This document shows positions 1-7,896 of a DNA stretch of 22,249 nucleotides, piece by piece. How positions within the stretch are numbered: position 1 is the first letter of the stretch; the number at the start of each line of letters is the position of its first letter. Source of the stretch: HK-STAS-PATE-36 sp964610345 (GTDB lineage: Bacteria; Patescibacteriota; Saccharimonadia; Saccharimonadales; JAGQNJ01); assembly GCA_964610345.1 (NCBI GenBank), contig CAZSVQ010000013.1, forward strand, positions 1 through 22,249. The letters run 5' to 3'. The notes under the pieces were generated by a model that was not told the DNA's origin, ran no database searches, and saw only the letters and a program-made list of their open reading frames with translations. The position numbers and the translations under genes are program-made.

Positions 1-72
1 ATTAGCTCAGTTGGTTAGAGCACCTGCCTCTTAAGCAGGGTGTCCTGGGTTCGAGCCCCAGATGGCCCTCCA
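1..72 (+). tRNA. tRNA-Lys (anticodon CTT), 5' end cut by window edge
   Basis: The D arm (GCTC..GAGC), anticodon stem CCTGC/GCAGG with loop CTCTTAA, T arm with TTCGAGC loop and 3' acceptor strand ATGGCCC plus T-CCA are all visible. The CCA tail is encoded. The first five bases of the 5' acceptor strand lie outside the window. Anticodon CTT reads AAG (Lys). Confidence 0.95.
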
Positions 73-80
73 ATGAAAAA

Positions 81-105
81 AATCGACATTTTTGTCGATT
101 ATTTT
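81..105 (+). terminator. Terminator after tRNA-Lys
   Basis: An 8-bp stem AATCGACA/TGTCGATT with a TTTT loop is followed by ATTTTC and preceded by an A-run. It is a plausible intrinsic terminator for the tRNA transcript, although the T-tract is short. Confidence 0.6.
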
Positions 106-324
106 CATAGTTGATTTATCAAAGCTAGAAACCGGGACACACCTTTAGAGTGTTCTAGGAGAGAGCTTCCTGTGGTGGAATAGACGAAAATCACTCTTCA
201 AAACTATGTTTTGAAAGAAATGTTTATAGTGTCGTGTTTAAAAGTAAAGTTTACTAAAAAACTCGTAGTATTTGAATCTCGTAATAAATCAACACACTTT
301 GTTATACTTTGTTATACTTTGTTC
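106..324. other. Intergenic region with hairpins, no gene seen
   Basis: About 220 bp between tRNA-Lys and the Ham1-like gene. It holds AGAGTG (147-152) complementary to CACTCT (192-197), and a perfect 8-bp hairpin TTCAAAAC-TAT-GTTTTGAA at 197-215. An open frame entering from 211 has no homology-like content before residue 39 and is treated as a 5' extension artefact. A structured RNA or operator is possible but unproven. Confidence 0.4.
297..323 (+). repeat. 10-bp tandem repeat carrying two -10 boxes
   Basis: The unit CTTTGTTATA occurs 2.7 times directly before the start codon at 325. The repeat creates two TATACT -10-like boxes, at 304-309 and 314-319. The second ends 5 nt before the ATG, so its transcript would start at or very near the start codon. 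There is no purine-rich Shine-Dalgarno here. Confidence 0.7.
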
Positions 325-876
325 ATGAATGAGATTACATTTATAACTAGTAATCAAGCTAAAGCAAATTATTTAAATAGGTACCTTGGGTTTAAGGTTA
401 ACCACGGGAAGGTTGAGCTTGAAGAAATTCAATCTTTAGATTTAAAGCAAGTTGTTGAACACAAAGTTCGCCAAGCCTACGACATAATTAAAAGTCCCGT
501 GCTCGTTGAAGATGTATCTTTAGTATTTAAAGCACTCGGCCGGCTACCAGGCACTTTTATAAAGTTTTACGTTGATGAGGTACCCTTTGAAACTATTTGC
601 AGAACACTTGATGGCTTGAGCCGTGAAGCAACAGCTCGCTGCGTTTTTGGTTATTATGATGGTGAAGATCTTGAATTTTTTGAAAGCTCACTTGATGGGC
701 TCATTGCTCAGTACCCATCCGGCGACAATGGCTATGGTTGGGATAAAATTTTTATACCAAAAGGTTACGATGTCACTCGTGCAAGTTTAAACGAAAAAGA
801 TGATAGACTAACTTATTTGAAAATTAAACCTTTTAAAAAACTAAAGGTGTTCTTAGAAAATCAAGTTCAACAATAA
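325..876 (+). CDS. Ham1/RdgB-like non-canonical NTP pyrophosphatase
   Basis: This is a 183-residue soluble protein of the ITPase/Maf-like fold, the family that hydrolyses dITP/XTP-type nucleotides to monophosphates and keeps deaminated purines out of nucleic acids. Family features visible are the N-terminal TSNQAK nucleotide-binding stretch (8-13), VEDVSL (61-66, corresponding to the usual ADDSGL), LGRLPGTFIKFY (71-82, usual GGxPGvySARy) and GYGWDKIFIP (136-145, usual GFGYDPiFxP). The metal-binding acidic residues E62/D63 are kept, but several consensus positions differ, so substrate preference may be shifted. The start at 325 was chosen because similarity begins there and a TATACT box lies just upstream. 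The frame stays open upstream to 211 without recognisable content. The gene is monocistronic. Confidence 0.8.
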   Translation: MNEITFITSNQAKANYLNRYLGFKVNHGKVELEEIQSLDLKQVVEHKVRQAYDIIKSPVLVEDVSLVFKALGRLPGTFIKFYVDEVPFETICRTLDGLSREATARCVFGYYDGEDLEFFESSLDGLIAQYPSGDNGYGWDKIFIPKGYDVTRASLNEKDDRLTYLKIKPFKKLKVFLENQVQQ

Positions 877-918
877 AAAAACCATGTTGCTTATGGATGC
901 ATTTTTTTAAAATAAGTG

Positions 919-924
919 TATAGT
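919..924 (+). promoter_or_regulatory. -10 box for the M23 peptidase gene
   Basis: TATAGT lies about 34 nt before the chosen ATG at 958. No strong -35 is seen. Confidence 0.35.
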
Positions 925-957
925 AGTAGCCGTCTCAATAGTGTGAGAAATATCACA

Positions 958-1944
958 ATGAACCGACAATTAGAATCCAGTAGTTTTGTGTTTAGAGTAT
1001 TTATTGGTAGCGTCATTATTGCTATTGGTTTTGTGGTATTAACATTTTTACTCTCCCAATTCGATGAAAGCACTGCTAATACGCAAATTATTAGCCTGCC
1101 CTATGATGGCTATTCTGCGAATAGCTTAGAAAGCTCAAACGTGGTTACTACAAGTTTTGCTAATATCACAAGTGAGGCTAATTTAACAGCCCTACAAATT
1201 AAAGATGGGGCATCTAAAAGCGCCCGAGGTACACAAAGTGTATTTGTTAGTGGTAGCAAAACAATCGCCAAAGGAGTTACATCGGGAGCCAAAGTAACCG
1301 CTAATACTGTTGGTGATACTATTGGTTTTTTAGGGGAAACTACTGGTAAAGGAGTATCGATTGTTGCCAATATTCCAGGTGATGCCATAAATTCGGTAAC
1401 AAATACTGCAATCATGAAAAATATAATTAGACCTTCCGAATATGAGGAGGTAGCTTTAATTGACCCTAATTCCCCAGAACTACTAGCAGCTCTTGCGGTG
1501 ATGCCACCAAAACCAGAAAATACCAACCAACCCCAACCAATTACTGAAACTGGTCCTATTTGGCCAATTAACGGTCGTATAACTACAAAATTTGGCGTTC
1601 CTCACCGGCCTTACCAAAATACACACACCGGTCTTGATATAAGTGACGGCAAACGTTCTGGCGTGACTCCAATTAAGCCTTTTAGATCAGGCAAAGTTAT
1701 TGAAACTATTAAATCAAGGCGTGGCTATGGTAATCATATAATTATAGATCATGGCAATGGTGTTACCTCTGTATATGCTCACCTTGCATCAATTACAGCC
1801 AAAGTTGGGCAGGAAGTTACAATATATGATTCAATTGGAACAGAAGGATCGACTGGCATGTCAACTGGCACTCACCTACATTTTGAGATCAGAGTTAACG
1901 GTAAAGCTGCTAATCCATTCAAGTTCTTGGATGGCCAACCCTAA
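958..1944 (+). CDS. Membrane-anchored M23 (LytM-type) peptidase
   Basis: This 328-residue protein has an N-terminal transmembrane anchor (about 11-33) and a long Ser/Thr/Gly-rich, probably extracytoplasmic stalk (about 35-195). The C-terminal peptidase M23 domain spans about 200-325. Zn ligands and catalytic residues are present: H223 and D227 in HTGLD, H275 in YAHL, and H306/H308 in HLHFE. The family cleaves peptide cross-links of peptidoglycan. A complete metal site suggests an active enzyme rather than an EnvC/NlpD-like activator. The frame is open from a GTG at 916, but the ATG at 958 gives a normal signal-anchor N-terminus and follows a -10 box. It ends 8 bp before the convergent cohesin gene. 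Confidence 0.88.
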   Translation: MNRQLESSSFVFRVFIGSVIIAIGFVVLTFLLSQFDESTANTQIISLPYDGYSANSLESSNVVTTSFANITSEANLTALQIKDGASKSARGTQSVFVSGSKTIAKGVTSGAKVTANTVGDTIGFLGETTGKGVSIVANIPGDAINSVTNTAIMKNIIRPSEYEEVALIDPNSPELLAALAVMPPKPENTNQPQPITETGPIWPINGRITTKFGVPHRPYQNTHTGLDISDGKRSGVTPIKPFRSGKVIETIKSRRGYGNHIIIDHGNGVTSVYAHLASITAKVGQEVTIYDSIGTEGSTGMSTGTHLHFEIRVNGKAANPFKFLDGQP

Positions 1945-1952
1945 AATATTTT

Positions 1953-3023
1953 TTAAACACCACTGAACGTACGCGGGGTATGATCATTAGGATCAGTTTT
2001 TACCGAAACTGTTGTTGGTTTACTGCTTGTTGCCGGTTGAATAGGATCAGATTTATTTATTGAGCTTTGGGTAGCTGGGGGCGCTTTAACGGTACCTACT
2101 CCACCCATATTTGAAGAAACACCACTAAAACCAAACGGTCGTTCATGTAGCTTTTTAAAGATAAACCAGATTGCACCACCTGCTACTAGACCGACAACTA
2201 AAGCTGGCAACAATTTACGTACTAATGCTAGTAGTCGTTGACTTATAGAAACTGATGCAACAGATCGAGATTCTCCAGGCGCCAATGGTTTTTGGGTGGT
2301 AGGTGGATAATAACTAGTGTTGGAATTTGGTACATTTACAGGAGTTGGATCTGTTGTACTGGATGGTGTTTGCGAAGTATGGTTTTGATGTGATGTGGTT
2401 GGCGCATTCGTACTGGTATTAGTATTATTAGTAGTATTACTTGTTTGTGTTGGCCCTGCGGGGTTTGAAGTTGGTGGGTTCGAAGGACTTGGAGGAGTAA
2501 CTGGTGCAGTTAGAGTTACACTTACTCCTGTTGTTGAGGTTAATATATTCTCGCCACCTGTACCAAATATTTCAGAACCTGATTGATCTATAGATAATGT
2601 AGATTTTCCGGTTGCTCCAGATTTTGCTTGGAAATTTAGTTTTGCTAATGTAAATTTCCCACTAGGAAAGCTAGCTCCGTTATCTGGAACAATATACCTA
2701 CTAATAGTAACTACGCCGTTTTTAATGTTAGTATCAGGGCCTGACGTTGGATACGCACTACCTGAATAGTCAGGTGGGTCAATAAATGTAAGCTGATTAG
2801 TATCATAAGATACTTTAGCAGTAGAATAAGCAGCTGGTGTATCAGAATTTACTGAAATTGTAACGGTAAAATTTTCCCCTTGTTTTATGCTTGTTTTATT
2901 AGAAGTTAAAGACAGGGTTCCCGTTGCTGCGGATGCCGAGTACACAATCCAGGCCATGAATGAACTAACCAGCACAATACTTACTAGTTTAATTTTAGTC
3001 AACTTAAACTGTCTTTGTTTCAT
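1953..3023 (-). CDS. Cohesin-domain surface anchor protein
   Basis: A 356-residue protein. An N-terminal signal/TM segment (about 11-33) is followed by a domain (about 35-171) with the pattern of type I cohesins: TLSLTSNKTSIKQGENFTV, then a VSYDTNQLTF strand, then TLAKLNFQAKSG. A long Thr/Ser/Pro/Asn-rich linker (about 172-250), a C-terminal TM helix (about 266-290) and a 65-residue cytoplasmic-side tail follow. Cohesins bind dockerins through a calcium-dependent interface in cellulosome-type assemblies. The gene start overlaps the stop of the upstream dockerin gene (TAATG) and has GGAGGG about 10 nt upstream, so the two are translationally coupled. The architecture implies the cohesin displays the partner on the cell surface. 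The cohesin assignment rests on pattern recognition. Confidence 0.72.
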   Translation of the reverse strand: MKQRQFKLTKIKLVSIVLVSSFMAWIVYSASAATGTLSLTSNKTSIKQGENFTVTISVNSDTPAAYSTAKVSYDTNQLTFIDPPDYSGSAYPTSGPDTNIKNGVVTISRYIVPDNGASFPSGKFTLAKLNFQAKSGATGKSTLSIDQSGSEIFGTGGENILTSTTGVSVTLTAPVTPPSPSNPPTSNPAGPTQTSNTTNNTNTSTNAPTTSHQNHTSQTPSSTTDPTPVNVPNSNTSYYPPTTQKPLAPGESRSVASVSISQRLLALVRKLLPALVVGLVAGGAIWFIFKKLHERPFGFSGVSSNMGGVGTVKAPPATQSSINKSDPIQPATSSKPTTVSVKTDPNDHTPRTFSGV

Positions 3024-4264
3024 TACTTACCATACCCTCCTAATAGTATACTCAAATCTCTTCCTGTTACCTGACCATCGCCTGTACAATCACCATTTGT
3101 GTTTGGTGTTACTGTTTTACGCCAATTGATTAATATGATGCCTAGGTCTTTCATGTTTATTACATTGGCTTCTGCTGATGGGGTTTTAACAAAATCACAT
3201 TGTTTTGTTGGTAGCGGAGTTGAGGTGACTGTAATTGTCGCGGTTTTTGGATCTGAATTTATGTTTAAGGTGTCGACTGCTGTGGCTTCAATAGTATGAC
3301 TACCGGCTGAAAGTGTAACGGTTGCGTTGTAGGGGGCTGTGGTTATTGGGTTACCTACTTGTTGTCCATCAAGTTTTATGATGACATGTTTAACAGCTAC
3401 ATTGTCTGAGGCTGTGGTTTTGATTGTGTATTGGCCTTCTGGTATGGAGGCACCATTTATGGGATCTGTTAAGTTTACTACAGGCTTCGTGGTGTCAGGT
3501 ACAGTATTGCTTATAGTTACCGAAACAATACTACTTTTAGTTTTATTGCCAGACATATCGGTAGCTTCTGCTGTTATTTGGTGTGAGCCGTTAGAATACT
3601 TGGTTGTATCTAGTGAGTATGTATACGGTGCTTGGTTATCTGCGGGAGTAAGAGGTTGATTGTCGATGAAGAACTGAACAGTTGCTAGACTGTCGTTATC
3701 TGATGCTGTTGCATTTAGTAAAGCTTGGGTTCCACTTAAAGGAGCGGTTGGGGGGGTTACTGAAACTGTTGGGGGGGTGGTGTCGGGCAAACAAGGGTTT
3801 CCTGCCATGTCAGTCGGAACGCATGAAGTGCTACGTACAAATAATAGCTTATCTATCTTCACACTATCTTCAAGTCCAATCATTTTTACTGTATGATTTC
3901 CTGCGCTCAAGCTTGCGGTATTAACTTTAGCACTTGTGCTTCCATCACGGTAATCTACCCATTTCCAGCCTGTTGCAGCAAGTCCAGTACCACCAAAAGT
4001 TACGCATTCGCCACCATCAACTTCTAAGTAGAAAGAATCTTTATCAGCTGCAGTTCCAGCTGCCATTCGTGCCCAAACTCTATATGTCCCAACTTGATCA
4101 GCAGGCACATTAAAGGTTTGAGTGACTACGCCACGCGATGTATCTACGGCGCAAGCTGCACTTGCTTCACTAACTGACACCCTAAACAAAACTAACGCTA
4201 GAAAAATACTCAACACTAATAAAACATGCTGTATTTTTAAATGTTTTTGTAGTTTAATAATCAT
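3023..4264 (-). CDS. Secreted CBM/Ig-like protein with C-terminal dockerin
   Basis: A 413-residue exported protein. It has a signal peptide (1-36, ending SEASA), a CBM6/CBM35-like beta-sandwich (about 38-148, with TYRVWARM, FYLEVDGG and LSAGNHTVKMIG), and two Ig-like repeats (about 161-252 and 258-347), each starting DTTxPxV. A dockerin-like C-terminus occupies about 355-412. The second dockerin repeat, GDCTGDGQVTGRDLSILL, keeps the calcium-loop acids at loop positions 1, 5 and 12. The first repeat (ANVINMKDLGIILINW) is degenerate. There is no TM anchor, so attachment to the adjacent cohesin protein is the obvious route to the surface. No catalytic domain is present, so it is probably an adhesin or glycan binder. 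It is first gene of a two-gene operon with its own promoter. Confidence 0.75.
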   Translation of the reverse strand: MIIKLQKHLKIQHVLLVLSIFLALVLFRVSVSEASAACAVDTSRGVVTQTFNVPADQVGTYRVWARMAAGTAADKDSFYLEVDGGECVTFGGTGLAATGWKWVDYRDGSTSAKVNTASLSAGNHTVKMIGLEDSVKIDKLLFVRSTSCVPTDMAGNPCLPDTTPPTVSVTPPTAPLSGTQALLNATASDNDSLATVQFFIDNQPLTPADNQAPYTYSLDTTKYSNGSHQITAEATDMSGNKTKSSIVSVTISNTVPDTTKPVVNLTDPINGASIPEGQYTIKTTASDNVAVKHVIIKLDGQQVGNPITTAPYNATVTLSAGSHTIEATAVDTLNINSDPKTATITVTSTPLPTKQCDFVKTPSAEANVINMKDLGIILINWRKTVTPNTNGDCTGDGQVTGRDLSILLGGYGK

Positions 4265-4283
4265 GCAAAATTACCTTGATTGT

Positions 4284-4313
4284 ATTCTATACGCTTACGC
4301 TTCTTATTGTCAA
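4284..4313 (-). promoter_or_regulatory. Sigma-70-type promoter of the dockerin-cohesin operon
   Basis: On the minus strand, TTGACA (4313-4308) is followed by overlapping -10 candidates TATAGA (4291-4286, 16-bp spacer) and TAGAAT (4289-4284, 18-bp spacer), about 20 nt before the ATG at 4264. It is back to back with the pilin operon promoter. Confidence 0.65.
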
Positions 4314-4348
4314 CAAAAAATATTTTCGCTGATTTTACATAAATCATC

Positions 4349-4354
4349 TATACT
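4349..4354 (+). promoter_or_regulatory. -10 box of the pilin-like operon
   Basis: TATACT ends 10 nt before the ATG at 4365. No clear -35 and no Shine-Dalgarno are seen, so the mRNA would start within a few bases of the start codon. Confidence 0.45.
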
Positions 4355-4364
4355 AAACATAAGT

Positions 4365-4760
4365 ATGATAAAACTACCTTCTGCTGGCTTTACCTTAGTT
4401 GAACTACTCGTGACAATTGTTGTAATAGGTGTGGTCTTTACGGGTTTGAGTAGTATTTTTATAAGTATTCAAAGGGCTCAAGTAAACACTAGCTATCTAG
4501 AAAGTGCCACCAGAGCCGCCCAAAAAGAAATAGAATCACTTCGCAACAGTAATTACAATAACCTGACAACTGGCCAAGATATTAATTTTACCAGTACACT
4601 ACCGACTAATTTGCCCGCAGGAAGTACTGGTACTGTAGACATATCCGAACCCACACCAGGACTTAAAAGGGTTGATGCTACCGTCACATACACCTACGGC
4701 GGAGATACCCGAAATGTAACACTAAGTTCAATGATTGGCGTGATAGGAATCGCTCAATGA
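4365..4760 (+). CDS. Type IV pilin-like protein (prepilin)
   Basis: A 131-residue protein with a class III prepilin leader. A short leader ending in G8 is followed by FTLVELLVTIVVIGVVF, which has the conserved Glu at mature position 5 and the hydrophobic alpha-1 helix. Prepilin peptidase would cut after G8. The remainder is a small beta-rich head. The start at 4365 is fixed by the leader. The frame is open upstream to 4122 but that stretch is antisense to the dockerin gene. The stop overlaps the next start as ATGA, indicating coupled translation. It is a minor pilin or pseudopilin (GspH/I-like in size). No assembly ATPase, platform or peptidase gene is in the window. Confidence 0.85.
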   Translation: MIKLPSAGFTLVELLVTIVVIGVVFTGLSSIFISIQRAQVNTSYLESATRAAQKEIESLRNSNYNNLTTGQDINFTSTLPTNLPAGSTGTVDISEPTPGLKRVDATVTYTYGGDTRNVTLSSMIGVIGIAQ

Positions 4761-5419
4761 AACGTTCTGACGGCTTTACTTTAGTTGAAACAGTAATTGC
4801 TTTAGCCGTTACAAGCATCTTAATGTTTATTATTATAGATTTCATGACTAACAGTATAATCCAATACAGCGATACCGAAATAAGATCTCAATTACTGAAC
4901 GAAGCACAATCAAGCCTTGATGTTATTAGTAACGATATCCGCTTATCAGGAAATACCGACTCTAACAATCGCTGGTCAGATAACAATGCTCCGGGAGCTC
5001 CAGATGATACGTACAGCTGGGAGTCGGATAGTGACACTTTTGTGTTGGCATCTGCAGTAGAAGATACAAGCGGTAATATAATTTTTGAAGATCCAGCCCT
5101 TTATATTCCGCAAAAAAATAACAAAGTTTATTTTATAAATAACAACACTCTGTATAAACGTACGATCGCGGCGCCAGTTGCCAATAATTCCACCAAAACA
5201 ACTTGTCCTAGCAACTTAGCAACTTCTAATTGCCCGGCCGATAGAGTTCTGCTTAATAACCTCAACGCTTTTTCAGTTAAATATTACAATTCAATGAACC
5301 AAGAAGTTACGCCAAATGATGCGCGGTCAGTTGAATTTTACGTTAAATTACAAAAAATTGCATACGGTCGTACAATTAGTGCAGAATACTCAACTAGAAT
5401 GGTATTTAGAAATGACTAA
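4757..5419 (+). CDS. Type IV pilin-like protein (PilW/GspJ-like)
   Basis: A 220-residue protein starting MKRSDG|FTLVETVIALAV, with a short prepilin leader cut after G6, mature Glu5 and an N-terminal hydrophobic helix. A large C-terminal part carries motifs such as SSLDVISNDIRLSG and the order helix, then DIRLSG, then beta-rich head. This is the usual pattern of GspJ/PilW-type minor pilins, which sit at the tip or initiate the fibre. It overlaps its neighbours on both sides (ATGA upstream, ATGACTAA downstream), so it belongs to one operon. Two Cys pairs may stabilise the head. Confidence 0.85.
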   Translation: MKRSDGFTLVETVIALAVTSILMFIIIDFMTNSIIQYSDTEIRSQLLNEAQSSLDVISNDIRLSGNTDSNNRWSDNNAPGAPDDTYSWESDSDTFVLASAVEDTSGNIIFEDPALYIPQKNNKVYFINNNTLYKRTIAAPVANNSTKTTCPSNLATSNCPADRVLLNNLNAFSVKYYNSMNQEVTPNDARSVEFYVKLQKIAYGRTISAEYSTRMVFRND

Positions 5420-6851
5420 AAATATTCGCAAAATAATTATACGACAAGACGGTATGATGCTAGTTAGTGTAATGATAATCGCAGCCGTGCTAATTCTGAT
5501 TGGTTTTTCAATTGCCAACCTAACCATTAGCCAATATTCGATTAGCAATAAAAAAACTTTTAATGCCAATGCCCTGATGGTAGCTGAGGCCGGAATCGAG
5601 CAGTCCGTTAAGCAAATTAATGAGGATGGTGATTTTACAGGCTATACAACTGATCAAGTATTTTTTGACAATGCCACCCAAGGCAAGGGTGTTTTTACAA
5701 CCAGCGTGGCTGACGACCCGGGTGATACCAATGCTAAAATCATTACCTCCACTGGCAATGTTTACAGATACAATAAACCAACTCAAGTTGTCAGTTCTCA
5801 TTTGGTAAAAGTTACGATTGTTGGAACTGGTTCAACTGGTTATTCAGTACATACTGGGCCGGGTGGTTTAATTTTAGGTGGAAGTGCTAATATCACCAAC
5901 TCAGACGTTTTTGTCAATGGGACTATTACATTGAATGGCGCTGCAAAAATTGGCACATATGCCCAACCGCTAGAAGTCAAAGTCGCCAACCAGGCTTGCC
6001 CAACCGGAGCATCACCCGGGCCAACTTATCCACAAGTTTGTGCTAGTGGTCAACCAATTTCTACCGCTTGGAGTACTGCTATTTACGGCACAGTCTGTGC
6101 AACCCACCAAACTAGCAACAACTACCCAAGTGGCAACCCTAGCGGAAACATCTTGCCAGGAAGTACTGGCTTGGGATTACAAATTGGCTGCACAGCCCCA
6201 CCTGTAGCTCCACCTAGTTACGATAAAGCTGCTCAAGTTGCTGCCGTCACTACCACAGTAGCTGGCAATAACATTAATTACAACTGTAGCAGCTGGCAAA
6301 ATCCCAACGGCTTTGTTAGAACTTGGCCAGCCAATATCAAATTAACTGGCAATGTCAACTGGCAAAGTAGCTGCGATCTAACCATAACTGGTGATGCCTA
6401 CATAACAGGCAACCTCAACATTGGTGGAGCTGCTAAAATCCGGGTCGCTAACAGCGTCGGCACCGACCGGCCAGTTGTGATTGTAGACGGTACTATCACG
6501 ACCGGTGGTTCGGCTCAAATGATTGCCAATGCTAGTGGCACCGGGATACATTTCATTAGTTTCAAAGCCAGTGCTAGTTGTAACCCAAATTGTGTCACCC
6601 TTACAGGTAATGACTTAAAAACGTCGCAAAACCAAACCACAGTTAATGTTGGTGGAGCAGCCAATTTGCCCGGGATGATTTTTCAATCCTACTGGGGGAA
6701 AATCGTCTTAGGTGGAAGCGGAAACATGGGTTCAGCCATTGGTCAAACAGTCGACTTAAGCGGTGCCGGTACAATAACCTTCGGAACTGCCTTATCATCC
6801 GGCGACAAAACCTGGACAATCACCAGCTACCAACAAAAATTCAACAATTAA
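5412..6851 (+). CDS. PilX/GspK-like pilus-associated protein with repeat-rich head
   Basis: A 479-residue protein. Its N-terminus (RQDG|MMLVSVMIIAAVLILIG) is a prepilin-like signal helix without Glu5, as in PilX/GspK proteins, followed by a typical region ALMVAEAGIEQSVKQI. The large remainder contains a recurring short motif: GGSANI, NGAAKI, GGAAKI, GGSAQM, GGAANL and GGSGNM, alternating with T/V-rich strands. This suggests a beta-helix or polymer-forming (DUF7305-like) fold. Several Cys residues occur in the middle. The start at 5412 overlaps the previous stop (ATGACTAA). The frame is open further upstream, but only as an overlap with the preceding gene. It is probably a tip adhesin or minor pilin of the same fibre and is last in the operon. 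Confidence 0.75.
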   Translation: MTKNIRKIIIRQDGMMLVSVMIIAAVLILIGFSIANLTISQYSISNKKTFNANALMVAEAGIEQSVKQINEDGDFTGYTTDQVFFDNATQGKGVFTTSVADDPGDTNAKIITSTGNVYRYNKPTQVVSSHLVKVTIVGTGSTGYSVHTGPGGLILGGSANITNSDVFVNGTITLNGAAKIGTYAQPLEVKVANQACPTGASPGPTYPQVCASGQPISTAWSTAIYGTVCATHQTSNNYPSGNPSGNILPGSTGLGLQIGCTAPPVAPPSYDKAAQVAAVTTTVAGNNINYNCSSWQNPNGFVRTWPANIKLTGNVNWQSSCDLTITGDAYITGNLNIGGAAKIRVANSVGTDRPVVIVDGTITTGGSAQMIANASGTGIHFISFKASASCNPNCVTLTGNDLKTSQNQTTVNVGGAANLPGMIFQSYWGKIVLGGSGNMGSAIGQTVDLSGAGTITFGTALSSGDKTWTITSYQQKFNN

Positions 6852-6888
6852 AATCACTGGCTTTCACTAGTGGACTTATAAATATTGA

Positions 6889-7164
6889 TTATTTAATTGA
6901 AACCCAGTCGTGACTCTGACTGCGTTGTTTTTGAATCATGCCATGCACGTAAATACTTATTTTTAGCCGAGGCGTCAAAAATCCATCACGGTCTCTGTCA
7001 AATTCAATGCCCCAAATTCTTGCACCCACATAATCATCTGCCACCTGGAGTTCTTCACCGAGCACTCTGCGGAGTGCAGTGTCTAAGTCTTCGCCCTTGC
7101 GAACCTTATCCATAAGGTGCATACCAATTTCAACATTTTTACCGTTCCAAGCGATCATCAACAT
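6889..7164 (-). CDS. Short protein with Nudix-box-like motif
   Basis: A 91-residue soluble protein. The segment KGEDLDTALRRVLGEELQVA (23-42) resembles the C-terminal part of a Nudix box (E..ALRR.L.EEL), followed by a beta-rich stretch WGIEFDRDRDGFLTPRLKISIYVHG. The usual N-terminal half of a Nudix domain is missing, so it may be a minimal or degenerate member with no proven hydrolase activity. A TATAAC box lies on the minus strand at 7187-7182. Alternative ATG at 7158. It shares direction with the following protease-like gene but is downstream of it by about 46 bp. Confidence 0.5.
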   Translation of the reverse strand: MLMIAWNGKNVEIGMHLMDKVRKGEDLDTALRRVLGEELQVADDYVGARIWGIEFDRDRDGFLTPRLKISIYVHGMIQKQRSQSHDWVSIK

Positions 7165-7210
7165 ACAAAAAACTGAAAAATGTTATAGCACTATTAACAA
7201 ACTTAGAACC

Positions 7211-7852
7211 TTATTTGTTGTACATGTTTAAGATATCAGCTGCTTTTTTGGTTCTTAAATCAAGTATTGTTAATCCTTTTTTATTCAATACTTCATCTAC
7301 TAACCATGTTCCTGTTTTGTATGCGATCCAGCGTTCTTTCAATTCAGGGTGATAAAACTTCCATTTCGAATAAACATATTTGTCTGCAAAAACTTCTGCG
7401 CTCAATTCCTTTAATTCTTTTGTCCACTGCTTTAATTTTTCTTCTAAGATTTGCCTGTAATCGCCATATGGCTCAAATACTCCGGCATATTCACGCTCAA
7501 ACACTGTGGCCATACCCTCGTAGAGCGCGTTTTCTATTCCTGAAAACGGACCGTTTTCTCCGGTAAATCCTTGACTAATATGAAATGACTCATGGAATAC
7601 AGTTGGTCGAATGCTTTCTGCTTGTTTATTTTTATAAACAAAATTTGGATCAAGTGAAATAGTAATGATATCACTCGAATAAGCAAAGCCTCCGATTCCT
7701 GTATTCTCAAGTATTCCATAGTCAGAAAAGTATATTTGAATTCTTACTGGTAAATTAGGTAGCAGCTTACGGACTTCGTCATACGAATCGGAAATAAGTT
7801 GTTCAAATTGCACTTCATATGATTTATTTTGATAATGCATAACGTCGATCAT
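7211..7852 (-). CDS. DUF2268-like predicted Zn-dependent protease
   Basis: A 213-residue soluble protein with an HExxH zinc motif, HESFH (87-91), followed by a helix with an acidic residue in ALYEGMATVFERE (E112 region). This is the arrangement of gluzincin-type metallopeptidases and of DUF2268-like predicted proteases. The N-terminal beta strands (VRIQIYFSDYG, DIITISLDP) fit a small metzincin/gluzincin core. No signal peptide or TM segment is seen, so it is cytoplasmic. Substrate unknown. A TATAGT box ends 6 nt before the ATG at 7852 and there is no Shine-Dalgarno, which suggests a leaderless mRNA. An internal ATG at codon 5 is an alternative start. Confidence 0.65.
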   Translation of the reverse strand: MIDVMHYQNKSYEVQFEQLISDSYDEVRKLLPNLPVRIQIYFSDYGILENTGIGGFAYSSDIITISLDPNFVYKNKQAESIRPTVFHESFHISQGFTGENGPFSGIENALYEGMATVFEREYAGVFEPYGDYRQILEEKLKQWTKELKELSAEVFADKYVYSKWKFYHPELKERWIAYKTGTWLVDEVLNKKGLTILDLRTKKAADILNMYNK

Positions 7853-7858
7853 GAATTA

Positions 7859-7864
7859 ACTATA
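7859..7864 (-). promoter_or_regulatory. -10 box, leaderless start of the HExxH gene
   Basis: TATAGT on the minus strand is separated from the ATG (7852) by 6 nt. Confidence 0.45.
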
Positions 7865-7896
7865 GCAAAATTAGACACTACACAGACGTCTACTAA

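Noticed and set aside
916..957. Upstream GTG start for the M23 peptidase
   Set aside because: It would overlap the promoter -10 box. The ATG at 958 gives a normal signal anchor.
1110..1526. 138-codon minus-strand frame inside the M23 gene
   Set aside because: Shadow of the coding strand; no protein features or start signals.
4122..4364. N-terminal extension of the first pilin
   Set aside because: It is antisense to the dockerin gene, and the prepilin leader defines the start at 4365.
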